64,000 bases of DNA from Piper betle (taxonomy: Eukaryota > Streptophyta > Magnoliopsida > Piperales > Piperaceae): positions 59,415 through 123,414 of the forward strand of contig JAURVB010014805.1 in assembly GCA_033002965.1 (NCBI GenBank), given 5' to 3'. The position numbers and the translations under genes were made by a program. The notes below the pieces were generated by a model. It made no database searches. It was not told the origin of the DNA and saw nothing but the letters and a program-made list of their open reading frames with translations. Shown piece by piece: positions 47,952-59,329 of the stretch. The first letter of the stretch is position 1. The number at the start of each line of letters is the position of its first letter.

Positions 47952-48607
47952 TCATTCCTGAATACGGACCGCATGCTGATTTGCCGGTGCAGCTGTTTCA
48001 TTTTCACCGTGCAAGTGTACTCGTTGCTCATCAGTTGACGTTGGAGATAAATGGTTGCTTGGTGACTGCACGTTGACGTCGTCTGCTGCTGGCCCAGTAA
48101 GAAAGACAACAAACCTACAACGACGAAGTGCTGCAACGTAGTGGAGAGACGCCGCCGGGAACCGCTTGAAGCAAACAAGCAAGAGGAGTGTGGAGAAGAG
48201 CACTGAAAACGGCACCCAACGCATGCTAGGGGAGATGGAACTGCTAATCAGCAAAACCACAGCGACGGTGGTGAAGAATGCCGCTGGGCGTAGGAAAAGG
48301 CGGGCCAGGGGAGGCGGAGCTGGCGGGGGAGCTCCAAGTGCAGGGCAGAGAAGGCTAGGGAGAGGATAATGGCAATAAAGGAGATGTCGAGGAGTTGGTG
48401 GGGAGCACTAGTGCCGCCGCTATTTGATCCACGGGCTTGGACGAGGGCGTTTAAGGTGGAGAAGGTGACGCCCAAAAGGAACTCTCCGACGCGACGGAGC
48501 TCGGAGTCCGTCTCGGCGGGTTCGTCGCGTAGAGGGCGGAGGGGTGGTAAGGAGCGATGATGCCGGAGAAGGAGATTGAAGATCAGTAGCATCATCACCT
48601 CAACCAT
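47952..48607 (-). pseudogene. hypothetical small membrane protein, frame interrupted once
   Basis: The minus strand from 48607 reads MVEVMMLLIFNLLLRHHRSL, continues through RRVGEFLLGVTFSTLNALVQ and a hydrophobic stretch (LLDISFIAIILSLAFSALHL), then leaves frame near 48280. A second overlapping frame carries on with FFTTVAVVLLISSSI, then MRWVPFSVLFSTLLLLVCF, and ends HGENETAAPANQHAVRIQE. Together they would give about 215 residues with roughly four hydrophobic segments and a polar C-terminus. I do not recognise the family. GC-rich composition, a plausible TATA element and absence of overlap with other genes favour a real or recently real gene. Confidence 0.4.
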
Positions 48608-48675
48608 TCTTTACTCTGTTTAATGATAACAGATCAACCCTCTGCTCATGCTTCAGGCTTCTGCGGCGGAAGGCA

Positions 48676-48689
48676 TATATATATACCCA
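48676..48689 (-). promoter_or_regulatory. putative TATA box of the membrane-protein gene
   Basis: TATATATATA lies about 70-80 bases upstream of the ATG at 48607 on the minus strand. Sequence and distance suit a core promoter, but TA-rich runs are common in this window. Confidence 0.35.
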
Positions 48690-48899
48690 TAAATGTGGGA
48701 ACCCTCGATGAGAGTTTGGCGAACACGAATAACGCGAAAAAAAGTGAAGAAGTGAGAAAAGTCATTATAGTATTCAATTGGTTATTCAATTGGTTGGAGA
48801 GGGTTGGGTCTGCCGAGGGGCAATGGGCAATTGCCAACAACATTGTCAACATTGTGGAAGAAGTTATTGAGTTACGAAGGTAGAAGATACTTTGGGGAT

Positions 48900-49850
48900 C
48901 TTGTCTGTTATGATAAAATTAAAGTCAACCACTATCCAATTTAGTTAATCTAAGTAAAAATTAAATTATAATTGATAATTAAATTAACCAAACTGAACTA
49001 ATTCGATTTTGTTTAATTTTAACCAAATTTCAACCGAACTAACCAAAATAATAAATAATAATTTCTATCATTAATAGTGTTCATTCCTTAATGTTCATTT
49101 TAATTATTTTTAAGTTTTATTTATGAAATAAAAATTATTAATACACATTGAGGGATAATTACAAACTTATGATGAAAAATTACATAAATAATGTTTTAAC
49201 TTGGGATATTGTATAACGGGTAAACAATAAATTGTATACTAAACTTTAATTTCTATAATTAAATTATTTTTATTAAATTAAACGAAAATAATGATTTTAT
49301 AAACCTTTGATACATATTATGATGATTAGAAATACATAAAGACACATGTTCAATGTTGAATAAAGAAAGTGATGAAGATGATGTGAATAAGATTTTTGCC
49401 ACCGTTAGTAATTTTTTTTAAAATTTTTTAATAGTTTTAGTTAAATTTGTTTTAATTAATTAAGTGGTGATATGTTAGACAATTCATTTTTTCCCCATTC
49501 TTTAGTAATTAGGACTTATTTTCCGACACCCGGTAATATTAAAAAATATTCTCCTTTATTTTTAGTAAAATGCTCAAAAATAAAAATATTTTAATTAATA
49601 AATGAGTAGGTTTATTTATGCCCTCATCATAAATGTCTTTTCATCTTCAACACAAGGGAATAGAAGAAATATGACTTATGTGGAAGAATGGATGGACAGA
49701 AGGACAGCGGTGGTGTGATGTAAAGAAGAATTTGAGCGAGCTATGATTGGTGATATTTTATTATTTTTAATTTTTGAACCCATAAAAATATCTGATTATT
49801 AGTTTGATACTTAGGTGTATTTTTATTGTTCGCGCGTATTAGTAGTTTCT
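48900..49850 (+). repeat. AT-rich segmental duplication, copy 1
   Basis: Homologous in direct orientation to 50612-51345, for example ATTAAATTATAATTGATAAT against ATTAAATTATAATTAATAAT, and a shared ACACATGTTCAATGTT. Both end at AGTTTCTTCGTAATGCCTC. No gene was seen. Confidence 0.75.
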
Positions 49851-49972
49851 TCGTAATGCCTCCTATGAATCCATTTACAAGGCCAAAAAATTCACACTTC
49901 ATCCCAAGCGTCATCACACAAGTTCGCCCGCTAGAGTCGAAAGTCTTTGTCTTTGTTATCTGTCTTTGTTAT

Positions 49973-50260
49973 CAAGCTTACAAAATTAGATCGGTTGCAA
50001 GGTTGCAAGCTTACAAAATTAGATCGGTTGCAAGGTTGCAAGCTTACAAAATTAGATCGGTTGCAAGGTTGCAAGGTTGCAGAGTTTAAATCGGTTGCAA
50101 GGTTGCAAGCTTACAAAATTAGATCGGTTGCAAGGCCGTATGCTTACAAAATTAGATCGGTTGCAAGGCCGCATGCTTACAAAATTAGATCGGTTGCAAG
50201 GCTGAAAGCTAACAAAATTAAATCGGTTGCAAGGTTGCAAGCTTACAAAATTTAATCGGT
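49973..50260 (+). repeat. 33-bp minisatellite, array 1
   Basis: There are about nine tandem copies of a 33-bp unit containing AAGCTTACAAAATTAGATCG and GTTGCAAGGTTGC. Because 33 is a multiple of three, all frames stay open as 11-residue repeats. I regard these frames as accidental. The first three copies are identical, so part of the expansion is recent. Confidence 0.92.
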
Positions 50261-50462
50261 CAGATTGGTCTCTCCCTCTCCCTCTCTTTTGCCAGTCTTC
50301 CCCACCTCCCCTATTTAATATCTCTCTCTTGTTGACGCGTATTAGGAGTTTCTTCGTAATGCCTCTTATGAATCCATTTACAAGGCCAAAAAATTCATAC
50401 TTCGTCCCAAGCTTCATCACACAAGTCCGCCCGCTAGAGTCGAAAGTCATTGTCTTTGTTAT

Positions 50463-50611
50463 CAAGCTTACAAAATTAAATCGGTTGCAAGGTTGCAAGC
50501 TTACAAAATTAGATCGGTTGCAAGGTTGCAACCTTACAAAATTAGATCGGTTGCGAGGTTGAAAGCTTACAAAATTAGATCGGTTGCAAGGTTGCAAGCT
50601 TACAAAATTAA
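50463..50611 (+). repeat. 33-bp minisatellite, array 2
   Basis: Four and a half copies of the same unit as array 1. Both arrays follow the same flank (GAATCCATTTACAAGGCC, at about 49867 and 50371), so flank plus array was duplicated together. Confidence 0.9.
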
Positions 50612-51345
50612 ATGGGGTTCTTATCTGTTACTATAAATGCAAATTCGATTATTTATCTAATTTAGTTAATTAAATACAAATTAAATTATAATTAATAATT
50701 AAATTGGTCAAACCGAACTAATTCAATTTCGTTTAATTTTAACCAAATTTTAACTAAACTAACCAAAATAATAAATAATAATTTCTATCATTAATAGTAT
50801 TCATTCTTTAATGTTCATTTTAATTATTTTTAAGTTTTAGTTGTAAAATAAAAATTATCAGTACACATTTAGAGATAATTACAAATTTATTATGAAAAAT
50901 TACATGAATAATATTTTAATTTGGGATGTTGTATAATAGGTAAATAATATACAATATATTAAACTTCTATCTCAATAAATAAATTATTTTTAATAAATTG
51001 AACCAAAATAATGATTTTATAAACGTTTGATACATATTGATGATTAGAAGTATATAAAGACACATGTTCAATGTTAAATAAAGAAAGTGATGCGAATAAG
51101 ATGTTTTGCCGCCCTTACTTATTTATTTAGTTATTTATAATAATTTTGTTGAATTTATTTTAATTAATTAACTGGTGACATTTTAAACAATTCATATTTT
51201 CCCCATTGTTTAGTAATTAGGACTTATTTTCCTAATATAATTTATTATTTTTTATTCATGAAGCCATAAAAATATCAAATATTTGTTTGATACTTATGTG
51301 GATTTTTATTGTTCACGAGTGTTAGTAGTTTCTTCGTAATGCCTC
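50612..51345 (+). repeat. AT-rich segmental duplication, copy 2
   Basis: Direct repeat of 48900-49850, shorter and diverged. After TTCGTAATGCCTCTACC it runs into unrelated sequence. Confidence 0.7.
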
Positions 51346-51348
51346 TAC

Positions 51349-51445
51349 CTCAACAAGGTAGAGCACTTGGTTGTCATCCCACATGCTTCCAACGGTGATT
51401 GAAGTATAACAAACGAACACCACAATAGCACAGGAAACTTGCCCT
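51349..51445 (-). other. exon-like fragment of unknown origin
   Basis: On the minus strand a strong pyrimidine tract and TGTAG acceptor precede a 97-nt open stretch (in one frame FVCYTSITVGSMWDDNQVLY) that ends GAG followed by GTAGAGG, a possible donor. No family was recognised and no neighbouring exons were found. Confidence 0.2.
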
Positions 51446-51559
51446 CTACAGAGACAAAAAAAAAAGAAAAGAGGTGTTTTGAGCCTGACAAGTTCGTGCC
51501 CCAAGGTTAACGAGGATGACTCAAATTTAATAAAAAAAAGAAAGAAAACCCGCCCCTCC

Positions 51560-52215
51560 ACCTCCTCGATCCTCTCTATCCTTCAACTCTTCGATGCTCT
51601 CCGATCCTTCTCCTATCGCTGTCAGCATCTTTGTCTTCTTGCTTGCTTGAAATAGAGTTTGTAATTTCTGTACCTACACACCATTTTTTGCTGCTATGGT
51701 TAGTGAATGGTCTGTAGTTGGCTTTACAGAAGTAAAAATAGCGCAAATATTTTTGAAGCATGGCGTGATTGGTTTAATCAATTTTATGCTAATTTAGGCT
51801 CTGATCTGTTTGCTCATTATTATATAATTTAATCCATTCAGCCACACTAGCTGTGCTTGAATTTGAATCTAGCCATTGAAAAAATATCCGACGGTCAAAA
51901 AGCAATTGGAAAACCAACATAGCACAAAATTGTTATTAAACTTCTGTTTTCCATCTCCCTCCCCTTCGCCGCCTTGTCGCCACACCTCCGTTGCCGGCCG
52001 CCACACCTCCCGCCGCCTCACCATGGTCTGCATCCTCCTCCCCGCGGGCGTCGTCGAGCTCGACTCCACCGACCTCATCTTCTAGAGCTCCGATCTCACT
52101 TCGATGCCGCCGACGACCCCACCCACTTCGATGCCGAGCTACCGACGATGCTCGCCTACTTCGATGAGATGTGTCACCTCCACTCCATTGCCGCACCCTT
52201 TACCCGCTGAGGGTG
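51560..52215. other. unassigned stretch before the HCF136 fragment
   Basis: The part at 51950-52210 is GC-rich and has short open frames on both strands. None is recognisable. It may be a decayed 5' region joined to the HCF136 fragment. Confidence 0.3.
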
Positions 52216-52219
52216 GCCA

Positions 52220-53266
52220 AGGCTGACGACATTGGTCTTTTGGAGTGGGAGAGGGTGTACCTTGACAGGCATTGTGATTCTCGACATTGCCTTTGTAATC
52301 ATGGTTTGTTCTCTTGTTTTCTTCCTTTTCGCTTAAGACTTTGCTAAAGTTTGGGTTTTTTGAGATTGGTCGTTGATAGAATGTTGTGTTGCTTCTAGCT
52401 AGTAGTGGTTGTTGTTTATTTTCAATTAATAGTGGCACCAGATTGGCAATCATATAATTGATTTGGAATGGAAATCAGCTTTGAGGTGTTATTAAGATTG
52501 GTAGGACTTTGCTGGATGCCTGACACTTGTTTGTTGGATTGCCAAAGAAGTGAATGCTACAAATCCTATGAATAATTTAGTTGATTGAATTTTGTTGATA
52601 TATAAATTTTCAGTTGTGTATATGACCGGCTGGGAGGACAAGATTAGCTTACCCTATTGATTGGATAGAAAATGTTTGTATTTGATGAACTGGTTCATTG
52701 ATGGAATGTATGAGGTTTTTTTACTTCTACTTTCCCACTGGTTTATTTTGAACGAGCTACCTCAATTTGAGCAAAAAATCAACTCCTCATTGGTAACCAT
52801 CCAATCAATTTTCTATCCTATATAGTTCTTTAACCACACCTTGTTAAGATGTTGTGAAGTTGTTATAATGTTTATGCATTCCTGGAACGCAATTTATCTT
52901 GTGACAAATATAGTTGATTGAAATTTTATTTTTTCAAAAGTCTATAGCCATTCATATATACGACCAACCAAGAAGGAAAAGAGTAGCTTATTACTGTGAC
53001 CAAGTAGGAATTGTTTGTGTTTGTTTATAGGCTTTCTATTAATAACACGACAAACCATATTGGAAACAAAAGATGGAGGTGCCACGTGGGTTTCTAGGTC
53101 CATTCCTTCTGCTGAAGATGAAGACTTTAATTACAAGTTCAACTGTATTGGCTTCAAAGGAAAGGAAGGTTGGATTGTGGGAAAGCAAGCAATGTTGTTA
53201 TATACATCAGATGCTGGTGAGAGCTGGGAGAGGATACCACTGAGTGCTCAACTTCCTCGTGACATG
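52220..53266 (+). pseudogene. HCF136: truncated HCF136 (photosystem II assembly factor) fragment
   Basis: HCF136 is a thylakoid-lumen beta-propeller protein needed for photosystem II reaction-centre assembly. Two adjacent exons survive. The first (about 52220-52313) encodes EWERVYL and then, after a small frame-changing deletion, an out-of-frame GIVILDIAFV. The second (53031-53266) encodes GFLLITRQTILETKDGG, SIPSAEDEDFNYKFN, GFKGKEGWIVGKQAMLLYTS and AGESWERIPLSAQLPRDM, then a GT donor. The intron phase between them is consistent. No further exons follow within the next 700 bases, so most of the propeller is missing. A full gene is expected elsewhere in the genome. Confidence 0.85.
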
Positions 53267-53669
53267 GTAAGCATGCCCCCTTTCTAAAACTACCAACATT
53301 TTACAATCATGCTTTAGTGGAGTAGTTTAATACCATCATCTATAGTGTTTTGTTTGAGTGATTTTTACTCGAGATGAGTGCATTGTGCCCTGCTTGATGC
53401 ATATGTATTTAACATTTGTCTTTGAAGACAAAAATTTTAGTTCAAATTGATTTTCTGAAGCAGCTTTGCATACAGTTTTTAAACCATTTCCCCAAATATC
53501 TGCTGCTTATCTTATTCAATTTTAGAAATACATTCATAATCTGTATGTCAAAGTTTCTTAGGTGCTTCTCTTGTAAATTTCCCCAACTGTTTCATTTTGA
53601 ATGTGTTGTATATTTGATATGAAACCTTTGGAGTGGCATTAACCTTTTTTCAATAACTTAAATGGTTAT

Positions 53670-53743
53670 GGATCTTTAGCTCAAAATTGGCAGAGCACTC
53701 AAGAAATTCTTAGAGGGATGGTGGTTCGAATCCATCAAGATCT
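53670..53743 (+). other. tRNA-like sequence, probably a SINE head or tRNA pseudogene
   Basis: A 74-base segment has paired acceptor arms (GGATCTT and AAGATCT), a D arm (GCTC, GAGC), a T arm with GGTTCGAATCC, and an A-box-like TTAGCTCAAAATTGGCAGAG. The anticodon stem does not pair well, so it is not a working tRNA. The AT-rich sequence to about 53800 could be a SINE body. Confidence 0.45.
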
Positions 53744-54040
53744 TATGTAGTCAATATTTGATGAAAATTTGAGATGCTATAATTGTGTAAATAGACAAAA
53801 AAAGTATGATATATTATGGTTGTGTTCCATGTGAATAGATATGATATTAAAAACAATATAGTCATGAATACAGTAGAAAATGAATTATTTTTTTAAATGT
53901 ATAGTTGATTGTAGAATTAATTTTACGTCGTTTACCACATTAGGATGCATTATTTATTATTTTTGAGTAGGTTAATAAATCTAGAACATGTCATTTTATT
54001 TTACTGAGCATTTTTTTATCATAATTATTTTATTTTTTTA
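53744..54040. other. AT-rich stretch
   Basis: Nothing recognised, beyond a possible SINE body at its start. Confidence 0.3.
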
Positions 54041-54043
54041 AAT

Positions 54044-56010
54044 TTATTTCTTAATATTAAATCGAGTCTAGAGCGAGTCAAGTTTTTTACGAAATTATTT
54101 TATATATTTTTAAAAAATTATTTCATAATATTGACTCGAGTCGAGAGCGAGTCAAGTTTTATTATGAAATTATTATTACTCTATATATATATATATATTT
54201 ATTTCATAATATTGACTCGAGTCGGGAGAGAGTCAAGTTTTTATTACGAAATTGCCATCGCCCTTTCCATTAACCCTCCCCCCCCCTCCCTTCCCCCTCA
54301 GTTTTGCCGCACCAGCCCACCACCGGCTACCTCGCCGCCGACTACTCGCTGCCAGCCAGCAACACCGCCAGCCAGTACTGTTGCCACCTCGCCACCGTCA
54401 TCAAGTATGGCATCCCCTCCTGCGTCCTCTCCCACCCCCTGCCTTCTCCGCGGTCGCCCGCTCCGTCTCCACCGCCGATGTCGACAACCTTCTTGACCTC
54501 CTCTCCCCCAGCGGCAACGGCGAGATCCTCGCGATCGTCGATGAGATCCTGGCCAAGAGCTCCCTTTCGTGCACTATGCGGCAAAGGTCTGACAGGAAAC
54601 AAAGGATTTCGGCTAGAGGAAGTCGCGCTGGCTGTTGACGCAAGGGGGCCGCAGCTAGCATTGAGCTCGTTGTAGCAACCGATGAGGTTGAGCTCCGGCT
54701 CAGTTATGAAATGGTCCGATAGTCCTGGGTTGAAGTCGCCGGCGGGAAACAGAGAACTGTGGTTGGCGGCGTCAAAAAACCTGCAGCTTTGATCAAGGCG
54801 ATGGCAACGATGGACTCGCCAGCGAGCGTCTCCTCACTGGACTCCCAAACCGACGCCTCCCGCTTTCATCCCACTGGCCGTGCTGCACGGCGTCCTGGGA
54901 GAAACAGAGGAAGCAAAACAGCTCCTCTACTTCGTCATCGTCGCAGCTACTGCTAGCACTGTACTCCGCGACCGCCTTCACTAGACTCCCATGCCGACGC
55001 CTCCCACCTTCATCCCACCGTGGCTGTGTGCATGCTGTGTGCTGCGCGGGAAGAAACATAGGAGGGTAGTTTCGTAATAAAAAATGACTCGATCCTGACT
55101 CAAGTTTTTTTACGTAATAAATTTTAAAAAAAATAAAATAATTTCGTAAAAAAACTTGACTCGATCCCGAGCGGGATCGAGTCAAGATAAAATTTATTTT
55201 GTAATAAAAACTTGACTCAATCACGCGTGGGATCGAATCAAGATTTTTTCACGAAATAAAAACTTGACTCGATCCCGCACTGCTCGAGTCAAGTTTTTTT
55301 TATAAAATAAATTTTATTTTTTAAAAAATTTAGTGCGTAATAAAAACTTGACTCAATCAGGCGTGGGATCGAGTCATGTTTTTTTTACACAATAAAAACT
55401 TGACTCGATCCTGAGCTGATCGAGTCAAGTTTTTTTACGAAATAAAATTTATTTAAAAAAATTATTTTGTACTAAAAACTTGACACAATCACATGCGAGA
55501 TCGAGTCAAGTTTTTTTACAAAATAAATTTTATTTTTTAAAAAAATTATTTCGCAATAAAAACTTAACTCAATCACGCGAGGGATCGAGTTAAGTTTCTT
55601 TTGCGAAATAAATTTTATTTTTTAAAAATTTATTTCTTAATAAAAACTTGACTCAATCACGCGTGGGATCGAGTCAAGTTTTTTTACAAAATAAAAACTT
55701 GACTTGATCCCGCGCTGATCAAGTCAAGTTTTTTTACGAAATAAAATTTATTTTTTAAAAAAAATTATTTCGTTATAAAAACTTAACTCGATTAGCATGG
55801 GATCGAGCCAAGTTTTTATTTCATAAAAAAACTTGACTCGATCCCGCGCGTGATTGAGTCAAGTTTTTATTACAAAATAAATTTTAACTTGACTCCATCC
55901 CGCGTGGGATCGAGTCAAGTTTTTTTACGAAATTATTTTATTTTTTAAATTTATTTCGTAAAAAACACTTAACTCGAGTCGGGATCAAGTTAAATTTTTA
56001 TTACGAAACT
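54044..56010. repeat. GACTCGA hairpin satellite, copy 2, around a GC-rich block
   Basis: Three units (about 54060, 54131 and 54210) precede a GC-rich block (54250-55070), and about fourteen follow it (55084 to 56010). A typical unit is a palindrome of about 30 bases, CTTGACTCGATCCCG paired with GGGATCGAGTCAAG, then poly-T and a linker containing TACGAAATAAATTTTATTTT. Unit length is about 45 to 90 bases. The same motif, linker and GC-rich companion occur at 20870-22320. There is no transposase frame. Confidence 0.8.
54250..55070 (+). other. GC-rich block inside the hairpin satellite
   Basis: Open frames on both strands reflect composition. One plus-strand frame (about 54440-54560) reads RSVSTADVDNLLDLLSPSGN followed by GEILAIVDEILAKSS, which looks more protein-like than the rest. 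It could be a captured gene fragment, as in Pack-type elements. I do not recognise it. Confidence 0.35.
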
Positions 56011-56400
56011 TCTCTCCCCTGTTTCTTCCCCCCTCTGTTTTACCGCGCCACCCCACCGCAAGGTGGGCGAGGTGAGGGGATCGCGAGGGTGGGGGAGGCG
56101 GCTGCGAGCGGGGGCGGTAGAGGGGAGATGGTGGAGAACGCGAGGGTAGGGGGGGAGACCGCCGCGGCAGTTGGGGGTGGGGCGGGTGGGGGGATCATGA
56201 GGGTGGGACAGTGGCTGCGAGCGGGTGTAGGGGGGGGAACGGGGGGCCACAGCTGCGGGGGGTGGGGTGGGGGCATGGCTGCGAGTAGGGACGGGGGGCA
56301 GGGGCGACAGCGGCTGCCGGAGGGCGGGGGCAGGAAAGGTCAGGGGGCGGGTGGAAGAGGAGAAAACAGGGGATGGGGGATGCTTGTGGCTTGTGGGCTG
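56011..56400. other. second GC-rich block
   Basis: G-rich on the plus strand, with proline-rich frames on the minus strand. It lies directly after the hairpin satellite, as the C-rich block does in the element at 20726-22381. No coding meaning is inferred. Confidence 0.4.
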
Positions 56401-56489
56401 TTGCAATTAGGGGCTACCCTGTCAAATATACATATGCAAATATATATAACCATATATAAAACAATTTTATTAATACAAAATACAAAATC

Positions 56490-59129
56490 TAACATGTTGT
56501 AACTCATTTTGAAACTTGGGTCTCAACCCACTATGCTTTCATTGGGCAATCTATTCGTGTTCACATCATCTCATCATCTCTTAGCACTTAATTACGTCCT
56601 ATCATTATATCTTAAGCATTTAATCACATCATATCATGTCTCAGCATTTTACATCATTCTCAAGATAATAACATCATAACAAAAACATTAATTACTCTAT
56701 CAACTGACATGTGTGCAAGCGATAATAGTGCTCCTCCGTCCAAGCTGGCTCCTCCAACTCGTGATTATTACCTACATATAGTATAAAAACACGTTAGTAA
56801 CAAATGTTATTGGTCCGGAAAATAAAATAACTATAACAAGCTAGCTATGAGAGCAAACTCTCATATGAAAGAAAACATCATATACTCCACGTGAACACTC
56901 TGAAGGGCACTACTGAGGAGCCACTGGGCTGCAGACCCGGTAGCATCCTGAACTTACTGATATGCTGCTGCTGATGCCGCTCTCGACATTTTCTTACTTC
57001 ATTTTCTGGTCTCAAATCCTAAGCCCTCTCCTTACCTCCATATTTCTCCTGGCCTTGAGCACAAAGGCCGAGTACTCTCAGGCAGTCGCCTTTAGTACCC
57101 TTTAAACCACAAGTTCGGACATGCATTGTACAAAACAATACCCGTAAACCTCTACGTTCTCCAGGTGTGAGGAACTCAAACGCAGAGTTGTCAGGATCCC
57201 ACGGGAATGGAACAGTTCGCTAGCACTAATCTAGATCCCACTTTGACTGTCACGGCATTCGCTCATTGTACGTGCAGTCGGTTTTTCCATCTCTCGTCGC
57301 ACTGAAAATGCAAAAAACTACATATATATAGGGCTGGGTAGGGATTTATATAATAGGCCCGAAGGCAACTTGTGGTGGATCTTGTTTTCGAAATCATCCT
57401 CGATGGATCTCATCCTCGAGGGGTTATTAATCCGGAAAACTGTTCGGTTAAATGGCCTGAGTCAAGTGGGATCCGATAAAATGTCACTTAACCCGTCCTG
57501 CAGATAATAAAATAAACATACAATAGAAGAGCGTAAAACAGAGACGAGTCCTAAACGGACCCGGTAGAAGCTCCAAACGTGTCATCGCGCCTGCGCGGCG
57601 AGCTCCTACTCCGTACCTACACATCAAAACTAAATATTAACGCCCGCTAACTAAATGATGCATCAAACGTAATGAATATCACACACAATTCAATCATCAA
57701 CATCCAGCAAAAGTTAAATAATCATAAATGTAAATAATTCTAACACATCCTATTCATACCAATTTTATTGTGTTTTTCAAGGTTACGTCCTGATCACTTA
57801 TCATGCTGAGACTCGATCTACCTCATTAGATCACTTAACCTTCATTCCCTATTAATCACATCATGTACATCTTTACTTCATTCATAGTCTAGCATTCATC
57901 ATGACAACTACTCAATTCTAGCATGCTATTTTAACAATCATCATCAATTTTAACTAATGAAATCGGAGGTAATTATACCTCATGTCGTCGGCAATTAGCG
58001 ACAGCTAGGGTTTCGTCGTGCGTCTCGGAGCTCGAATTCGGCGCTCATCGGTGTCCGACTTTCGATCAGGTTCGATTGGATGAGCTCCGTGGAAGATCCG
58101 GTGAATTCCATCAAATCTGGTTTTCCGACAAGTTCCGGCGGTTTCCAGCAGGTTTCAGTGGTTTTCCGGCAGTTTTCCGGCGACAACCACCAGCGGCGTC
58201 TACTGGCTGGATAGGGGTCATATTGGATACCATTGGAACCGGCTCGGCAAGCCCGACGCATCTACGGCGTTGATGTGGCCAGTGGAGCGGCAACTCGCCG
58301 AAAAAGGGGAAAACAGAACTAGTGGCGATGGGTGACTCGATCCAACCAGCCTGGGCGGCAATGGCCTCCGCTCCGGTCGGGGAAGGTCGCTGGGTGGTCG
58401 AGGGTGTCGAGGCTACAGCTGGATCGCAGCAGCGACGGTCGCCGGAGCGCGATCAGCGACAGAAGCGCAATGCGGGCGCCGTCGCTTGGTGCGGCGATCC
58501 GGCATCGTGGCGGCCAAATGGTGGCCGGAACTGGTCGGGGAAGCACTGTGACGCCGTGGCGGGGCTAGTCGGCGACGATCGGCGGCAGGCTGGCGTCAAC
58601 AGCGGCGGCGACGACAAGCAAAAGGGGCGGCGTCGGGGCAGGGGTTTGGGCGAGGAAGAAGAAAAGTCGGGGGTGTTTGGTGGCAAACTCGTAAATAAGA
58701 CTTGACTCGCCTCCGGGTCAAGTCAAGAATAATAACTAAGTCGTATTAAATCCTAAAAAAAATCGGTAAAAATCCCATAAAATCAAACAAACACCACAAC
58801 ATTATAATGATATGCTCTATGACTACAACCCACCCAAGCTGCCCGTAACGCATCTTAACGCGGTAAACGGCCTAAAATTAATTCTACGATCTACTATATA
58901 TAAAAATAAAAAAATAATTGGCATACTCTCGTATATTCTGATAACTCATTCTATTCTGCTGTGTTCACAATGTTATTATCTTATACTTGGGTACGCATGA
59001 TCCTCATAGCTCATACACGCGACTAGAGTCGGCTCAGTACACGTGTTCTGAAACTGACTTCACTCAAAATAACGGTCAAACCGACCGGTTTTGAATATAA
59101 AACCCTGACTCGAATCGTAGGTTTTACAA
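56490..59129 (-). repeat. LTR-like dispersed repeat, copy A
   Basis: On the minus strand the segment begins TGTAAAACC (59129) and appears to end GAGTTACA (about 56505), giving about 2.6 kb bounded by TG and CA. It contains a GC-rich part (58000-58700), AAACCCTAGC, and a part homologous to copy B (31520-32000). No protein domains were seen. It could be a solo LTR of a gypsy-type element. I did not find a convincing target-site duplication. Confidence 0.45.
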
Positions 59130-59329
59130 AAATATTATATTCTCGTATCATCCCAATATACATCTAATTTATACAATCAATTTATTAACATTCATCAAAA
59201 ACATATTACAATCATACAAATCAAATCTTACACTATTATATAATATCATCGTCTATATTAAACTCAATTTTATTTTTAACGTGTTATACAAATTAATTAT
59301 AAATTATATAATTAATTTTAAATTAGGAA

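Noticed and set aside
49947..50597. Apparent proteins with 11-residue repeats on both strands
   Set aside because: They are translations of the 33-bp minisatellite, with no start context or homology.
49973..50611. Regular repeats considered as a CRISPR array
   Set aside because: The units are contiguous with no unique spacers, and this is a plant nuclear genome.
51340..51400. tRNA-like string GGTAGAGCACTTGG on the plus strand
   Set aside because: An A-box-like motif is present, but no credible T arm or acceptor pairing follows, and the minus strand looks exon-like instead.
56040..56406. Proline-rich minus-strand frame of 138 codons
   Set aside because: A GC-skewed block beside the hairpin satellite; no domain, and several frames are open.
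58319..58705. Overlapping GC-rich frames on both strands
   Set aside because: They lie within the LTR-like repeat and show no recognisable protein.
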